Assembly (NCBI RefSeq): GCF_001953745.1
Contig: NZ_LWLN01000001.1
Coordinates: 2,046,001 to 2,110,000 of the forward strand
Direction: 5' to 3'
Source: Natrinema saccharevitans
GTDB taxonomy: Archaea > Halobacteriota > Halobacteria > Halobacteriales > Natrialbaceae
Length of the DNA stretch: 64,000 bases
A model generated the notes under the pieces. That model was not told where the DNA came from. It did no database searches and was given only the letters and a program-made list of their open reading frames with translations. Positions 12,325 to 20,864 of the stretch are shown piece after piece (within the stretch, counting starts at the first letter, position 1; the number at the start of each line of letters is the position of its first letter). A program made the position numbers and the translations under genes.

Positions 12325-13140
12325 TTAGAGTTCGATCCGCTCGACCAGCCGTTCGTGGTTTTCGTTCGTGTTGACCGCGACGATGCGAATCTCCTCTTCG
12401 AGCCCCGAATCCTCGAGTTTCGCCTTGAGGAGGTTGTCGACCTGGTAGACGCCGGCAGCGTTGGTCATCGCGATCTCGACCATCACGGGCGTGGTATCGC
12501 CGGGCTGGAGCGAGACGCGTTTGATCGCCTGGCTCGAGAGGGTGTTGATTCCGCGTCCGCCGGACTCGTAGGGAATCCGCGAACGGCCGCTTTCCATATC
12601 CAGCGCGTCGGCGACGCGGATGACGCCGGCCTCGGTCGTCAGGGGCGTCTCGGCGGTGTGGTGACAGAGGATCGCGTGGAGGATCTCGCCTTTCATCCGG
12701 ACGCGGTCGGCGACGCCGTAGAACTCGGGGAGAATTCGTTCGAGGATGTCCGCGGCCAGCGGGATCGAGTAGTAGGCGTGGCTGTCGCGGTGGACGACGT
12801 GGCCCACGTCGTGTAGGGTCGCCGCCAGCGCGATGATGACCGCCTCGTCTTCCTCGTCGAGCCCCTGCTGGCGCGCGCCGTTGAAGTCGACGTCGCCGGC
12901 CTTGAGCAGGTCGTAGAGACACAGTGCCCGATTGCGGACGATCTCGATGTGTTTGGTACCGTGATCGTTGTACTGCATCCGATCGACCGCGTTGACGTTC
13001 TGGGCCTCGAGATAGGCCGCGATCTCCTCGTCGGTCTCGATGAACTCGAGGACGCGGTGCAGTTTCCCGTCGGGAAAGTGGTGATCGTCGTCGGGGGTGT
13101 AGACGTGGTAGGGATCCTCGGCGGCGGCAGAATCGCTCAT
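12325..13140 (-). CDS. HD-domain metal-dependent phosphohydrolase
   Basis: 271 residues. The HD superfamily hydrolyses phosphate esters, often of nucleotides, using one or two metals. Visible ligands are His60/His64 (NDHGTKHIEIV), the His110-Asp111 doublet in LHDVGHVVHRDSH and HHTAE further on. A C-terminal domain from about residue 205 (VSLQPGDTTPVMVEI) is typical of a haloarchaeal subfamily of uncharacterised HD proteins. The substrate is unknown. The start is MSDSAAAEDP, 60 nt from the peroxiredoxin stop on the same strand, so the two genes could be cotranscribed. Confidence 0.85.
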   Translation of the reverse strand: MSDSAAAEDPYHVYTPDDDHHFPDGKLHRVLEFIETDEEIAAYLEAQNVNAVDRMQYNDHGTKHIEIVRNRALCLYDLLKAGDVDFNGARQQGLDEEDEAVIIALAATLHDVGHVVHRDSHAYYSIPLAADILERILPEFYGVADRVRMKGEILHAILCHHTAETPLTTEAGVIRVADALDMESGRSRIPYESGGRGINTLSSQAIKRVSLQPGDTTPVMVEIAMTNAAGVYQVDNLLKAKLEDSGLEEEIRIVAVNTNENHERLVERIEL

Positions 13141-13199
13141 ACGTACTCCTCGGTTGCTGACTAAAAAAGCCCTGCGACGGGTTCCGTTCCGAACCGGCG

Positions 13200-13679
13200 T
13201 TACGACAGGTCCTCGACGGCGGCCTCGACCTCGTCGTAGTCGGGTTCGACGCCGGGATCGTCACTGACCCACGAGTAAGCGATCTGTCCGTCGCCGTCGA
13301 CGACGAACACCGAGCGCTTGGCGACGCCGTGGACGCCCAGGTCGGCGAAGTCCATCGAGAGGTCGTACTCGTCGATGATCTCCTTGTTGTAGTCACTGAT
13401 GAGGCCGAACTCGAGACCGTTCTGCTCGCGGAACTCGTTCAAGGTAAACGGCGAGTCGCGACTGACGCCGTAGACGGTGGCGTCGAGGTCGTTGAACGCG
13501 GCCAGCCGGTCCTGGAACGTACACATCTCGGTGGTACAGACGCCGGTAAAGGCGCCGGGGAAAAAGGCGAGGACGACCGGTGCCTCGTCCTCGAGGCGCT
13601 CCGAGAGGGAGAACTCCTCGATGTCGCCGTTTGCGAGCGGTGCGGTGAAGTCGGGTGCGGCGTCTCCGGTTGCTGCCAT
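13200..13679 (-). CDS. Peroxiredoxin (AhpC/TSA, BCP/AhpE-like)
   Basis: 159-residue thiol peroxidase that reduces hydrogen peroxide and organic peroxides in the cytoplasm. The active-site motif PGAFTGVCTTEMC gives peroxidatic Cys48 and a nearby Cys53 that could resolve the sulfenic acid, as in atypical 2-Cys or BCP-like enzymes. The conserved Thr45 and later SVFVVDGDGQI fit the fold. Length is usual. It is divergent from tatA; the 231-nt region between them holds both promoters. Confidence 0.93.
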   Translation of the reverse strand: MAATGDAAPDFTAPLANGDIEEFSLSERLEDEAPVVLAFFPGAFTGVCTTEMCTFQDRLAAFNDLDATVYGVSRDSPFTLNEFREQNGLEFGLISDYNKEIIDEYDLSMDFADLGVHGVAKRSVFVVDGDGQIAYSWVSDDPGVEPDYDEVEAAVEDLS

Positions 13680-13876
13680 CGTCTGACCGTTACGTACAAA
13701 CCGGAAAGACAGTTTCGCTCCCGGAAGCGATGCGGTCCGATCGGGTCGGTTCGCCGTCGGGATTCGACGACCGATCGACGGGAGCGGCGTCAGTCGACTC
13801 GAGACCGATGAAAAGACCGAACTGTGCGCTCAGACGGACTGTCGCGGCCGCATGCTTACCTTATTGCTCCAAAAAG

Positions 13877-13885
13877 GTTATAATT
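13877..13885 (+). promoter_or_regulatory. tatA promoter TATA box (GTTATAATT)
   Basis: The box ends 26 nt before the ATG at 13911. It overlaps the alternative upstream TTG start at 13884, which would therefore not be in the transcript; this decides the tatA start in favour of 13911. Confidence 0.6.
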
Positions 13886-13910
13886 GCCAGCGGGTAAGCT
13901 ACGCATAGAG

Positions 13911-14210
13911 ATGGTAGCCGAAATCACACCGCTGTTCATTCCCGGCGGCATGGGGCCTCCGGAACTCGCCATCATTCTCGTCATCGCGGTCTTGCTCTTC
14001 GGGGCGAACAAGATCCCGAAGCTCGCGCGATCGACCGGCGAGGCGATGGGTGAGTTCCAGAAGGGCCGCGAAAAGGTCGAATCGGAACTCGAGGAAATGC
14101 GCGAGGGCGGTACCGTCAGTGAGGGCGAGACCACCGACGACGAGGAGTTCGTCGACACCGAGCCCGTCACCACCGAAGACGAGACAACCACCGAGACGGA
14201 GACCAACTAA
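13911..14210 (+). CDS. tatA: Twin-arginine translocase subunit TatA
   Basis: Pore-forming component of the Tat export pathway, which carries most secreted proteins in haloarchaea. 99 residues: a short N-terminus, then the family signature PPELAIILVIAVLLFGANKI, the hinge PKLARSTGEAMGEFQKG and an amphipathic helix, followed by an acidic Thr/Glu tail from about residue 60. The start at 13911 is fixed by a TATA box 26 nt upstream. No tatC is in the window. The TupA-like protein at 57771 carries a Tat-type signal and could be a client. Confidence 0.95.
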   Translation: MVAEITPLFIPGGMGPPELAIILVIAVLLFGANKIPKLARSTGEAMGEFQKGREKVESELEEMREGGTVSEGETTDDEEFVDTEPVTTEDETTTETETN

Positions 14211-14226
14211 CGTTCTTTTTCCGCCG

Positions 14227-14299
14227 GGGCGTGTGGCCTAGCGGACAGGGCAGGAGGTTCCTAACCTTCTGATCGTGGGTTCGAATCCCGCCACGCCCG
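14227..14299 (+). tRNA. tRNA-Arg (anticodon CCT)
   Basis: A 73-nt cloverleaf: acceptor GGGCGTG pairs with CACGCCC (14292-14298), D-stem GCCT/GGGC, anticodon stem GGAGG/CCTTC with loop TTCCTAA, 5-nt variable region TGATC, T-stem GTGGG/CCCGC with loop TTCGAAT, discriminator G. The anticodon CCT reads AGG. No intron. The 3' CCA is not encoded. Confidence 0.96.
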
Positions 14300-14629
14300 T
14301 ACAACGAGCCACGGAGTGGCGAGTGAACCGGCATGGCGGGATTCGAATGAGAGAACGGCGAGCGAAGCGAGCGTTCGCGTGGTTCGATCCCGCCACGCCC
14401 ATACAGCGAATAGGGAGTGAACCGCCACGCCTGCCGTTCACATCCTCGAGGCGATCCCGGGCGAAATCGATCGCCCGTCGAACCCCGACGGCCGACTCTC
14501 GAGGCGACGACACCGGAATGATTCGGCCGGTGACCAACGATTCCGCCCCTAGCCGATCGTGCCACTCGAGAGGGGGCAGGGGGGGGGGTCCGACGGGGGC
14601 AGACGAAAAACGCTGCAGCGAACGGTCTG
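14300..14629. other. 330-bp gene-free region with tRNA-Arg 3'-end fragments
   Basis: After the tRNA the sequence carries an inverted 18-nt copy of its T-loop/acceptor end (14330-14347, 17 of 18 matching), a direct copy of the T-arm and acceptor with about 9 further downstream bases (14379-14409 versus 14275-14308), a 10-nt piece CCGCCACGCC (14422-14431), and a repeated GAGTGAACCG (14321-14330, 14415-14424). Reading frames here are artefacts of the tRNA sequence. It looks like an integration-site remnant. Confidence 0.7.
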
Positions 14630-15871
14630 TCAGTGGTCGGCGCTTCGGTCCCGGTTCGGATCGCCAAAGCGGGTCAACGGCTCGAGTTCCTCCTCGGGGA
14701 CGTCCTCGAAGGCAGCGCGGGCGATGACTCGGCGATGGACTTCGTCAGCACCGTCGACGATGCGGAACTGGCGGACGGATTCGTAAAAATCCGACAGCGG
14801 GAGGTCCTTTCCGATGCCGTTGGCACCGCAACACTGTACGGCGAGGTCGACGGCTTCCTGGGTGACGTTGGCCGAGAAGACCTTGCACATGGAGACGGGG
14901 ACGCGGGCCTCGTCGCCGGCGGCGATCCGGTCGGCGGCGTCGCGGATCCCGGTCCGGGCCATGTGGAGTTTCGTCTCGGCGTCGGCGATCCGGTGTCGGA
15001 GCGACTGCTTGTCCGACAGCGTCGAATCGAAGCCCCGGCGCTCGCTGATGTAGGCCTTCGCGATGTCCAGCGACCGCTGGGCCATCCCGGAGTAGCGCAT
15101 GCAGTGGGTCAAGCGAGCGGGGCCGAGCCGCTCTTGGGCGTGGGTAAAGCCCTCGTTCAGTTCGCCCAGCAGGTGTTCCTCGGGAACGCGGACGTTCTCG
15201 TAGCGGATCTCGGCGTGGGACGTGCCGTGATTGCCGCCGCCCATGTGTGGGACGTCGCGGACGACCTCGACGCCGTCGGCGTCGGCGGGGACGAGGAAGA
15301 GCGAACAGGCCTCGTAGGGGTGCGCCTCGGGATCGGTTCGGGCGAGGACGATCAGCACGTCGGCCTCCACCCCCTGTGTCGTCCACCACTTGTGGCCGTC
15401 GATGACCCACTCGTCGCCGTCTTTCTCGGCGGTGGTCTGAATCATCTTCGGGTCCGACCCCGCCCCCTGCATCGGCTCCGTCATCGAGAAGCCGGACTTG
15501 ATCTCGCCCTGAACGAGCGGTTCGAGATAGGTCTCTTTCTGCAACTCGTCGCCGGCCAACTCGAGCAAGTGCATGTTCCCCTCGTCGGGGGCGTCGACCC
15601 GCATTGCGATCTGTCCGAGCAGACTCCGGCCCGCTTCTTCGAAGGCCGGGAGCGAGTCGCGGAAGGAAAGCCCCATGCCGCCGTACTCCTCGGGGATCTG
15701 TGGTGCGTAGACGTCGTACTCGCGGGCGGCTTCGCGAAGTTCCGCGATGGTGCCGCTCGAGACGGCCATCCCGCCGGCTCGTTCGCGTTCGATCGGGAGG
15801 ACGACCTCCTCCATCAAGTCGTTGGTACGCGCTGCGACCTCGCGTGCTTGGTCACTGTCATTGTAGCGCAT
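14630..15871 (-). CDS. Acyl-CoA dehydrogenase (ACAD10/11-like)
   Basis: 413-residue flavoprotein that introduces a trans-2 double bond into acyl-CoA, feeding fatty-acid or branched-chain oxidation. The N-terminal helical domain includes QIPEEYGGMGLSF; the middle domain has FSMTEPMQGAGSDP (FAD and substrate contacts) and WVIDGHKWWTTQG; the C-terminal domain has ERLGPARLTHCMRY and ends with FRIVDGADEVHRR. These motifs place it with ACAD10/11-type enzymes rather than the short-chain group. It is followed on the same strand by nothing obviously related; the SDR upstream may share its promoter region. Confidence 0.92.
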   Translation of the reverse strand: MRYNDSDQAREVAARTNDLMEEVVLPIERERAGGMAVSSGTIAELREAAREYDVYAPQIPEEYGGMGLSFRDSLPAFEEAGRSLLGQIAMRVDAPDEGNMHLLELAGDELQKETYLEPLVQGEIKSGFSMTEPMQGAGSDPKMIQTTAEKDGDEWVIDGHKWWTTQGVEADVLIVLARTDPEAHPYEACSLFLVPADADGVEVVRDVPHMGGGNHGTSHAEIRYENVRVPEEHLLGELNEGFTHAQERLGPARLTHCMRYSGMAQRSLDIAKAYISERRGFDSTLSDKQSLRHRIADAETKLHMARTGIRDAADRIAAGDEARVPVSMCKVFSANVTQEAVDLAVQCCGANGIGKDLPLSDFYESVRQFRIVDGADEVHRRVIARAAFEDVPEEELEPLTRFGDPNRDRSADH

Positions 15872-15985
15872 AGTGGGGATACCTCCGATCGAAGGCTAAG
15901 CGTTTGGAGAACACCCGCGCGGTCACAACTACCCCGTGATTTTTTATGAAGGACTGCTCGAACCGAACCTGATCGGTTCGGGGAG

Positions 15986-16753
15986 TTATCGAGCCGTCCA
16001 GCCGCCGTCGGCCGCGAGGACGGAACCGGTCACGTAGCTGGCGGCGTCGCTCGCGAGGAAGACGACCGGGCCGGCGATCTCCTCGGGATCGGCGAACCGA
16101 TCCAGCGGCGTGCGATCGACGATCGACTGGCGGAGGCGGTCGTTGTCCTCGAGGTCCTCGGTCAGTTCTGTCGAGACGTAGCCCGGTGCGACGGCGTTGA
16201 CCCGGACCTCGGGGGCCCAGTCTAAGGACATGCTCTTGGTGAGCCCGACCAGTCCGTGTTTCGAGGCGACGTAGGGGTGCTGGCGCGGCAGGCCGACCAG
16301 TCCGCCGACGCTGGCGACGTTGATCACCGAGCCGCCGTCGCTCTCGAGGAGGTAGTCGGCGGCGGCGTGGGTGACCTCGTAGGCCCCGTTCAGGTTGACG
16401 TCTAGCACCCGATCGAGGCTCTCGGTCTCGACGTCTTCGGGTCGACCCAGCGCGTCGTCGGGGTTGAAGCCGGCGTTGTTGACGACGATGTCGACGCCGC
16501 CAAACTCGTCGGCCGCCCGGTCGATCACGTCGCCCACGGCGTCGGGATCGGTCACGTCCGCGGGGACGGCGACGGCGTCGCCGCCTGCGGCCTCGATGTC
16601 CGCGGCGACGGACTCGATCTCGCCCGTCGATCGGGCGCTCGGGACGACCGCTGCACCCGCGTTCGCCAACTCGACGGCGATCGCGCGGCCGATGCCGCGA
16701 CCGCCACCCGTTACCACTGCAACTCGTCCCTCGAGATCGAAGAGGTCGCTCAT
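15986..16753 (-). CDS. Short-chain dehydrogenase/reductase (FabG-like)
   Basis: 255-residue Rossmann oxidoreductase with NAD(P) motif TGGGRGIG (15-22), NNAG (92-95), and the catalytic Ser148, Tyr161 and Lys165 (YVASK). PGYVSTELT and GSVLAADGGWTAR are the usual C-terminal motifs. It lies 114 nt upstream of the acyl-CoA dehydrogenase on the same strand, so it may reduce or oxidise a beta-hydroxy- or keto-acyl intermediate in the same pathway; this is inference. The fatty-acyl ligase at 40173 is far away. The exact substrate is open. Confidence 0.9.
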   Translation of the reverse strand: MSDLFDLEGRVAVVTGGGRGIGRAIAVELANAGAAVVPSARSTGEIESVAADIEAAGGDAVAVPADVTDPDAVGDVIDRAADEFGGVDIVVNNAGFNPDDALGRPEDVETESLDRVLDVNLNGAYEVTHAAADYLLESDGGSVINVASVGGLVGLPRQHPYVASKHGLVGLTKSMSLDWAPEVRVNAVAPGYVSTELTEDLEDNDRLRQSIVDRTPLDRFADPEEIAGPVVFLASDAASYVTGSVLAADGGWTAR

Positions 16754-16970
16754 CGGTCCCTCGTTTCGTGGGTACCCACGTCAAGCTTTTCGCGCGGCTG
16801 GCCGTCGACTGTCGGCTTCCCCCAACGGACACCGTTGTCAGCGTGTCAATCGGTGAACCTAAATCCACCTCGAGCGAGCTGTAACCGATAGAAAACAGCA
16901 GGACAGCGAATTATCAGAACTGGTAATAGGTGGATGAATTTTTTGAGGGGTGAGCGTTCGTGTAGGGGCA

Positions 16971-19900
16971 ATGGCTATTGACGAGGCCGACCAATCGGAC
17001 GCCGGGGACTTTTCTGAGGGGGAAGCGTCCGACCCTGCGTCGGAAGACGAGCGGACCCACGAGCCGTCGGAACGGGACTCGAGCGTCCGCGTCGGCGAGT
17101 ACACGTGGGAAGCGTTCATGGAGGAACACGGACACGGGGACGAGGTCGCCGACCTGTACCCGGACGAGCCCGCGGAGGGCGACGACCAGCTCGGGCTCGA
17201 CACCGACGAGGACGTCGGGTCGGTCGTCCCGAGCGGGGACGACTGGAACGACGTCGAGTTCGACCCCGAGGAATACCTCGGTCACCACCCCGACGACCTC
17301 GAGGACACCGTCCTCCCGATTGCGGGAGACAACGGCGAGACGATCTGGGACGCCTACTGGGAGTACGCCAATCCCGAGACGACGCCGGTCGTCAAGGACA
17401 CCTGGACGTGGGAACACTACAAGTGGGAGTACTACTACGAGGACGACGGGAGCCGTCCGCGGGACGGCGACGGCGAGATCGTCCGTCACGACAGGGAGGA
17501 GGCGCTCGGTTTCGATCCCGAGACCCTCGAGAACCGGCTCGCGGCGGGCAACGACGCCGCGCTGGAACTCGACGACATCGTCGAGGAACGGACCGTCAAC
17601 ATCCAGGACGAGATCGATGAAGACGAGTTCTTCTCGACGGCTGCTGGCAATACGACCGTCTCGAACCGATACGATCTCGAGAAGGCGGTTCCCTTCGAGA
17701 AGAAGACTCACTTCCGTGAGGTCGAGCGCTACTGGGTCAACAAACCCTACGCCTTCGTCGTCATCTTCCACTCGGAAAAGGAAAACGAGAAGAAGTACTA
17801 CATGGTCGAGCCCTACCAGAACGAGATCGAGACGGAACTCAAGGAGTTCCTCTCGGGCAAGCTCAGGACGGCCATCAAATACTCCGAGGACGGAATCAAG
17901 GAGAAAGCGACCGAGGACGGCCGGCGGACGGTCATCGAGGACGAAACCCGACGGCTGCTCGAGCGGTACGATCTCTTCGAGGCGACCTCCGAGAAGGCGT
18001 CGAAAAGCATGCTCGAGACGCTCCGTGGCCTCCTCGACGATCCGGAGGACGTCGAGGTCGAAGACGTCGGTCCGAGTCAACTCGATGGGATCGAGGTCCG
18101 GCCCGAGCCGGCGATCCTCGCGGACGATCCGGACACGTTGAGCGAGTATCAGGTCGAGAAGCTGCTGTACCTGCTCAAACGCGACTTCATCGGCTACGAA
18201 CGGATCGACGGGATCAAACACGACATCAATGTCGAGGACATCTCCGTCGACGGTTACAACTCGCCGGTGTTCGTCTATCACTCCGAGTACGAACAGATCA
18301 TCACGAACATCTACCACGGGAAAGACGAACTGGACGACTTCGTCGTCAAGCTCGCACAGCGGTCCGGAAAAGGCATTAGTAAGCGGCTCCCGCAGGTCGA
18401 CGCGACCCTGCCCGACGGCTCGCGTGCCCAGTTGACCCTCGGGGAGGAGGTGTCCGATCACGGGACCAACTACACGATCCGCCAGTTCAAGGACGTCCCC
18501 TTCACGCCGATCGACCTCATCAACTGGAACACCTTCTCGCTCGACGAGATGGCCTTCCTCTGGCTGGCCATCGAGAACCACAAGAGCCTGATCTTCGCCG
18601 GCGGGACCGCCTCGGGGAAGACCACCTCGCTGAACGCCGTCTCGCTGTTTATCCCGAGCAGCGCGAAGATCGTCTCGATCGAGGACACCCGAGAGGTCGA
18701 ACTGCCACAGCGCAACTGGATCGCCAGCGTGACACGCCCTTCCTTCGCCGACGACGAACAGGGCGATGTCGACGAGTTCGACCTGCTCGAGGCCGCGCTC
18801 CGCCAGCGCCCCGACTACATCGTCATGGGCGAGATTCGCGGCGAGGAGGGTCGGACCCTGTTCCAGGTCATGTCGACCGGTCACACTACGTATACGACCT
18901 TCCACGCCGACTCCGTCGACGAAGTCCTCAAGCGGTTCACAACGGACCCGATCAACGTCTCGAAGACGATGTTCACCGCGCTGGATCTGGTGTCGATCCA
19001 GACCCAGACCCGGGTGCAAGGACACAAGGTCCGCCGAAACAAGTCCCTGACCGAGATCAACCACTACGAGGCCGAACACGACGAGATCAACGTTCAGGAC
19101 GTCTACCAGTGGCAGGCCGAGACCGACGAGTTCCTCAAGATGGGTGACTCGAACACCTTGGAGGAGATCCAGTTCGACCGCGGGTGGAGTACGGAGAAAC
19201 TCGAGGACGAACTGTTCAAACGCGAGGTCATCCTGGCCTATCTCATCAAGAACGGGCTGAACACGTACGCGCAGGTCGCTGCGACGGTCCAAGCGTTCAT
19301 CAACGATCCCGACACCATCCTGACGCTGATCGCGAACGGGCAACTCGAGGACAGCCTCGAGGACCTCCGCGAGATGGAGAGTGTCCTGATCGACGTCGAC
19401 CAGGAGAAAGAGGAGTTGGTCCCCCGGCCGGAAGCGACCGACGAGACGTACAACATCTCGATGGACATCCTCGAACGGGCCGAGGAGTCGCTGTTCGAGG
19501 AGTACCGCGGCAAGGTACCGAGCGGGCTTGCAAGCGCGCTCGGCGATATCGAGGAGGAAAGCACGATCGAGGTCGACCAGGCCGACAGCGACGAGTTCGA
19601 CTTCGAGGGTGACGTCGACGAGAGCGTCGACGACACGGAGTGGGAACTCGGCGATAGCGACGCGACGTTCGCCGTCGAGGGTGGCGACGAGGCTGTCGAC
19701 GAACCGGCGTGGCTCAGCGAAGACACCGGCTTCGAGATCGGGGATGACGACGGGACCGCGACGGGCGGTGGCGGTATCGAGGCCGACGCCGCCGGTGCCC
19801 CGGCGGACACGGCTCCCGATACCGGCGAGACCACCGAACTCGAGCCGAGTGCTGACGGGTCTGCGACGGGCGCCAGCGCTCGCTCGAGCGAGGACTCGGC

Positions 19901-20864
19901 CGTCGCTGCCGGGGTCGATACCGAGGCGTCGACCGCAGACGCCGCGCCGGATCGCTCACGGACCGGGAGTCAGTCGGCCGCCGCCAACAGCACGACATCC
20001 GGGAAACGAGCCGACCGCGACTCGGCGCTGATGCCCACTGAAGACGCCGAAGACGGCGATCTTGGCGGCCTGTTCGACGACATGGGCGAGACGATCGACG
20101 AACTGGGGGAGCCGACGGAGTCCGGTCGGCCGGCCGGTGGGGACGGGGCCGCGGCGGGCCGGCCCGACACCTCCGGCTTCGATTCGATGTTCCCCGAGGA
20201 CGATCTCGACTCGATCTTCGATCCGGAATCGGACGACGGTGGGGGACACGAGGGAAGCCCACGGGGCGACCACCCCCCGAACGCCCCCGACAGCGACACC
20301 GCGTCGGCCACATCGACGGACGCGTCGGCGACCGATAGGGCCGCCTCGAGCGAGACGACCACACAGTCGGGGGAGGTCGACGTCGACGAGGCGTCACCGT
20401 CGGAGCCGGAGCCACCGACGATCGACGTCGGCGAGCCGTCGTCGGACGACGTGGGAGCGACCGACGCCGTCGATGAGGGGGGCGACGACGAGCCCGCGGA
20501 CGCAACGGCGGTCGAACCGCCGACGATCGAGATCGACGAAAGCGGTTCGGACCCGCCGGACGGCCCCGATAGCGGCGACGGGGACGAAGCCGCTTCCGAC
20601 TCGGCTGCCACGAATACGGACGGCTCGCCGCCGAACGACCCGTCTGCTGGGGGCGACGACTCCGCGGCGGACGAGGAGTCGATCTTCGGCGGGAGGTCGG
20701 ACTCGATCTTCAGCGACGAGGCCGACGACGACGATGACGGCGGTTCGCTCTTCGACGGCGGTGACGACGATGACGAGACGATATTCAGGGATGAGGAAGA
20801 TGAATCGAGCGACGACGACGGCATCTTCGACGCCGGAGATGCGAACGAGGACGGAGACACATGA
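16971..20864 (+). CDS. pilB: Type IV pilus/type II secretion ATPase PilB, with long acidic tail
   Basis: Secretion-superfamily ATPase that powers assembly of type IV pilus-like fibres at the membrane. Length 1297 residues against about 500-900 for relatives. After an acidic N-terminus, the core carries Walker A GGTASGKTT at 544-552 and the Walker B/Asp-box VMGEIRGEEG with Glu621, followed by TGHTTYTTFHADS. The region after about residue 865 is 430 residues of Asp/Glu/Ser/Gly/Ala-rich low-complexity sequence, with blocks such as DDETIFRDEED. ATG 16971 is chosen; an in-frame GTG at 16950 is possible. First gene of a seven-gene operon; its stop overlaps pilC (ATGA). Confidence 0.92.
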   Translation: MAIDEADQSDAGDFSEGEASDPASEDERTHEPSERDSSVRVGEYTWEAFMEEHGHGDEVADLYPDEPAEGDDQLGLDTDEDVGSVVPSGDDWNDVEFDPEEYLGHHPDDLEDTVLPIAGDNGETIWDAYWEYANPETTPVVKDTWTWEHYKWEYYYEDDGSRPRDGDGEIVRHDREEALGFDPETLENRLAAGNDAALELDDIVEERTVNIQDEIDEDEFFSTAAGNTTVSNRYDLEKAVPFEKKTHFREVERYWVNKPYAFVVIFHSEKENEKKYYMVEPYQNEIETELKEFLSGKLRTAIKYSEDGIKEKATEDGRRTVIEDETRRLLERYDLFEATSEKASKSMLETLRGLLDDPEDVEVEDVGPSQLDGIEVRPEPAILADDPDTLSEYQVEKLLYLLKRDFIGYERIDGIKHDINVEDISVDGYNSPVFVYHSEYEQIITNIYHGKDELDDFVVKLAQRSGKGISKRLPQVDATLPDGSRAQLTLGEEVSDHGTNYTIRQFKDVPFTPIDLINWNTFSLDEMAFLWLAIENHKSLIFAGGTASGKTTSLNAVSLFIPSSAKIVSIEDTREVELPQRNWIASVTRPSFADDEQGDVDEFDLLEAALRQRPDYIVMGEIRGEEGRTLFQVMSTGHTTYTTFHADSVDEVLKRFTTDPINVSKTMFTALDLVSIQTQTRVQGHKVRRNKSLTEINHYEAEHDEINVQDVYQWQAETDEFLKMGDSNTLEEIQFDRGWSTEKLEDELFKREVILAYLIKNGLNTYAQVAATVQAFINDPDTILTLIANGQLEDSLEDLREMESVLIDVDQEKEELVPRPEATDETYNISMDILERAEESLFEEYRGKVPSGLASALGDIEEESTIEVDQADSDEFDFEGDVDESVDDTEWELGDSDATFAVEGGDEAVDEPAWLSEDTGFEIGDDDGTATGGGGIEADAAGAPADTAPDTGETTELEPSADGSATGASARSSEDSAVAAGVDTEASTADAAPDRSRTGSQSAAANSTTSGKRADRDSALMPTEDAEDGDLGGLFDDMGETIDELGEPTESGRPAGGDGAAAGRPDTSGFDSMFPEDDLDSIFDPESDDGGGHEGSPRGDHPPNAPDSDTASATSTDASATDRAASSETTTQSGEVDVDEASPSEPEPPTIDVGEPSSDDVGATDAVDEGGDDEPADATAVEPPTIEIDESGSDPPDGPDSGDGDEAASDSAATNTDGSPPNDPSAGGDDSAADEESIFGGRSDSIFSDEADDDDDGGSLFDGGDDDDETIFRDEEDESSDDDGIFDAGDANEDGDT

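Noticed and set aside
14275-14409. A second tRNA gene after tRNA-Arg
   Set aside because: Only the T-arm and acceptor 3' half are repeated; no D-arm or anticodon arm can be drawn.
14167-14667. Short minus-strand frames containing GVAGFEPT-like peptides
   Set aside because: These are the classic false translation of tRNA T-arm and acceptor sequence.
16914-19343. An 809-codon minus-strand frame
   Set aside because: Antisense shadow of pilB in GC-rich DNA; no known motif, and the pilB frame has Walker motifs.
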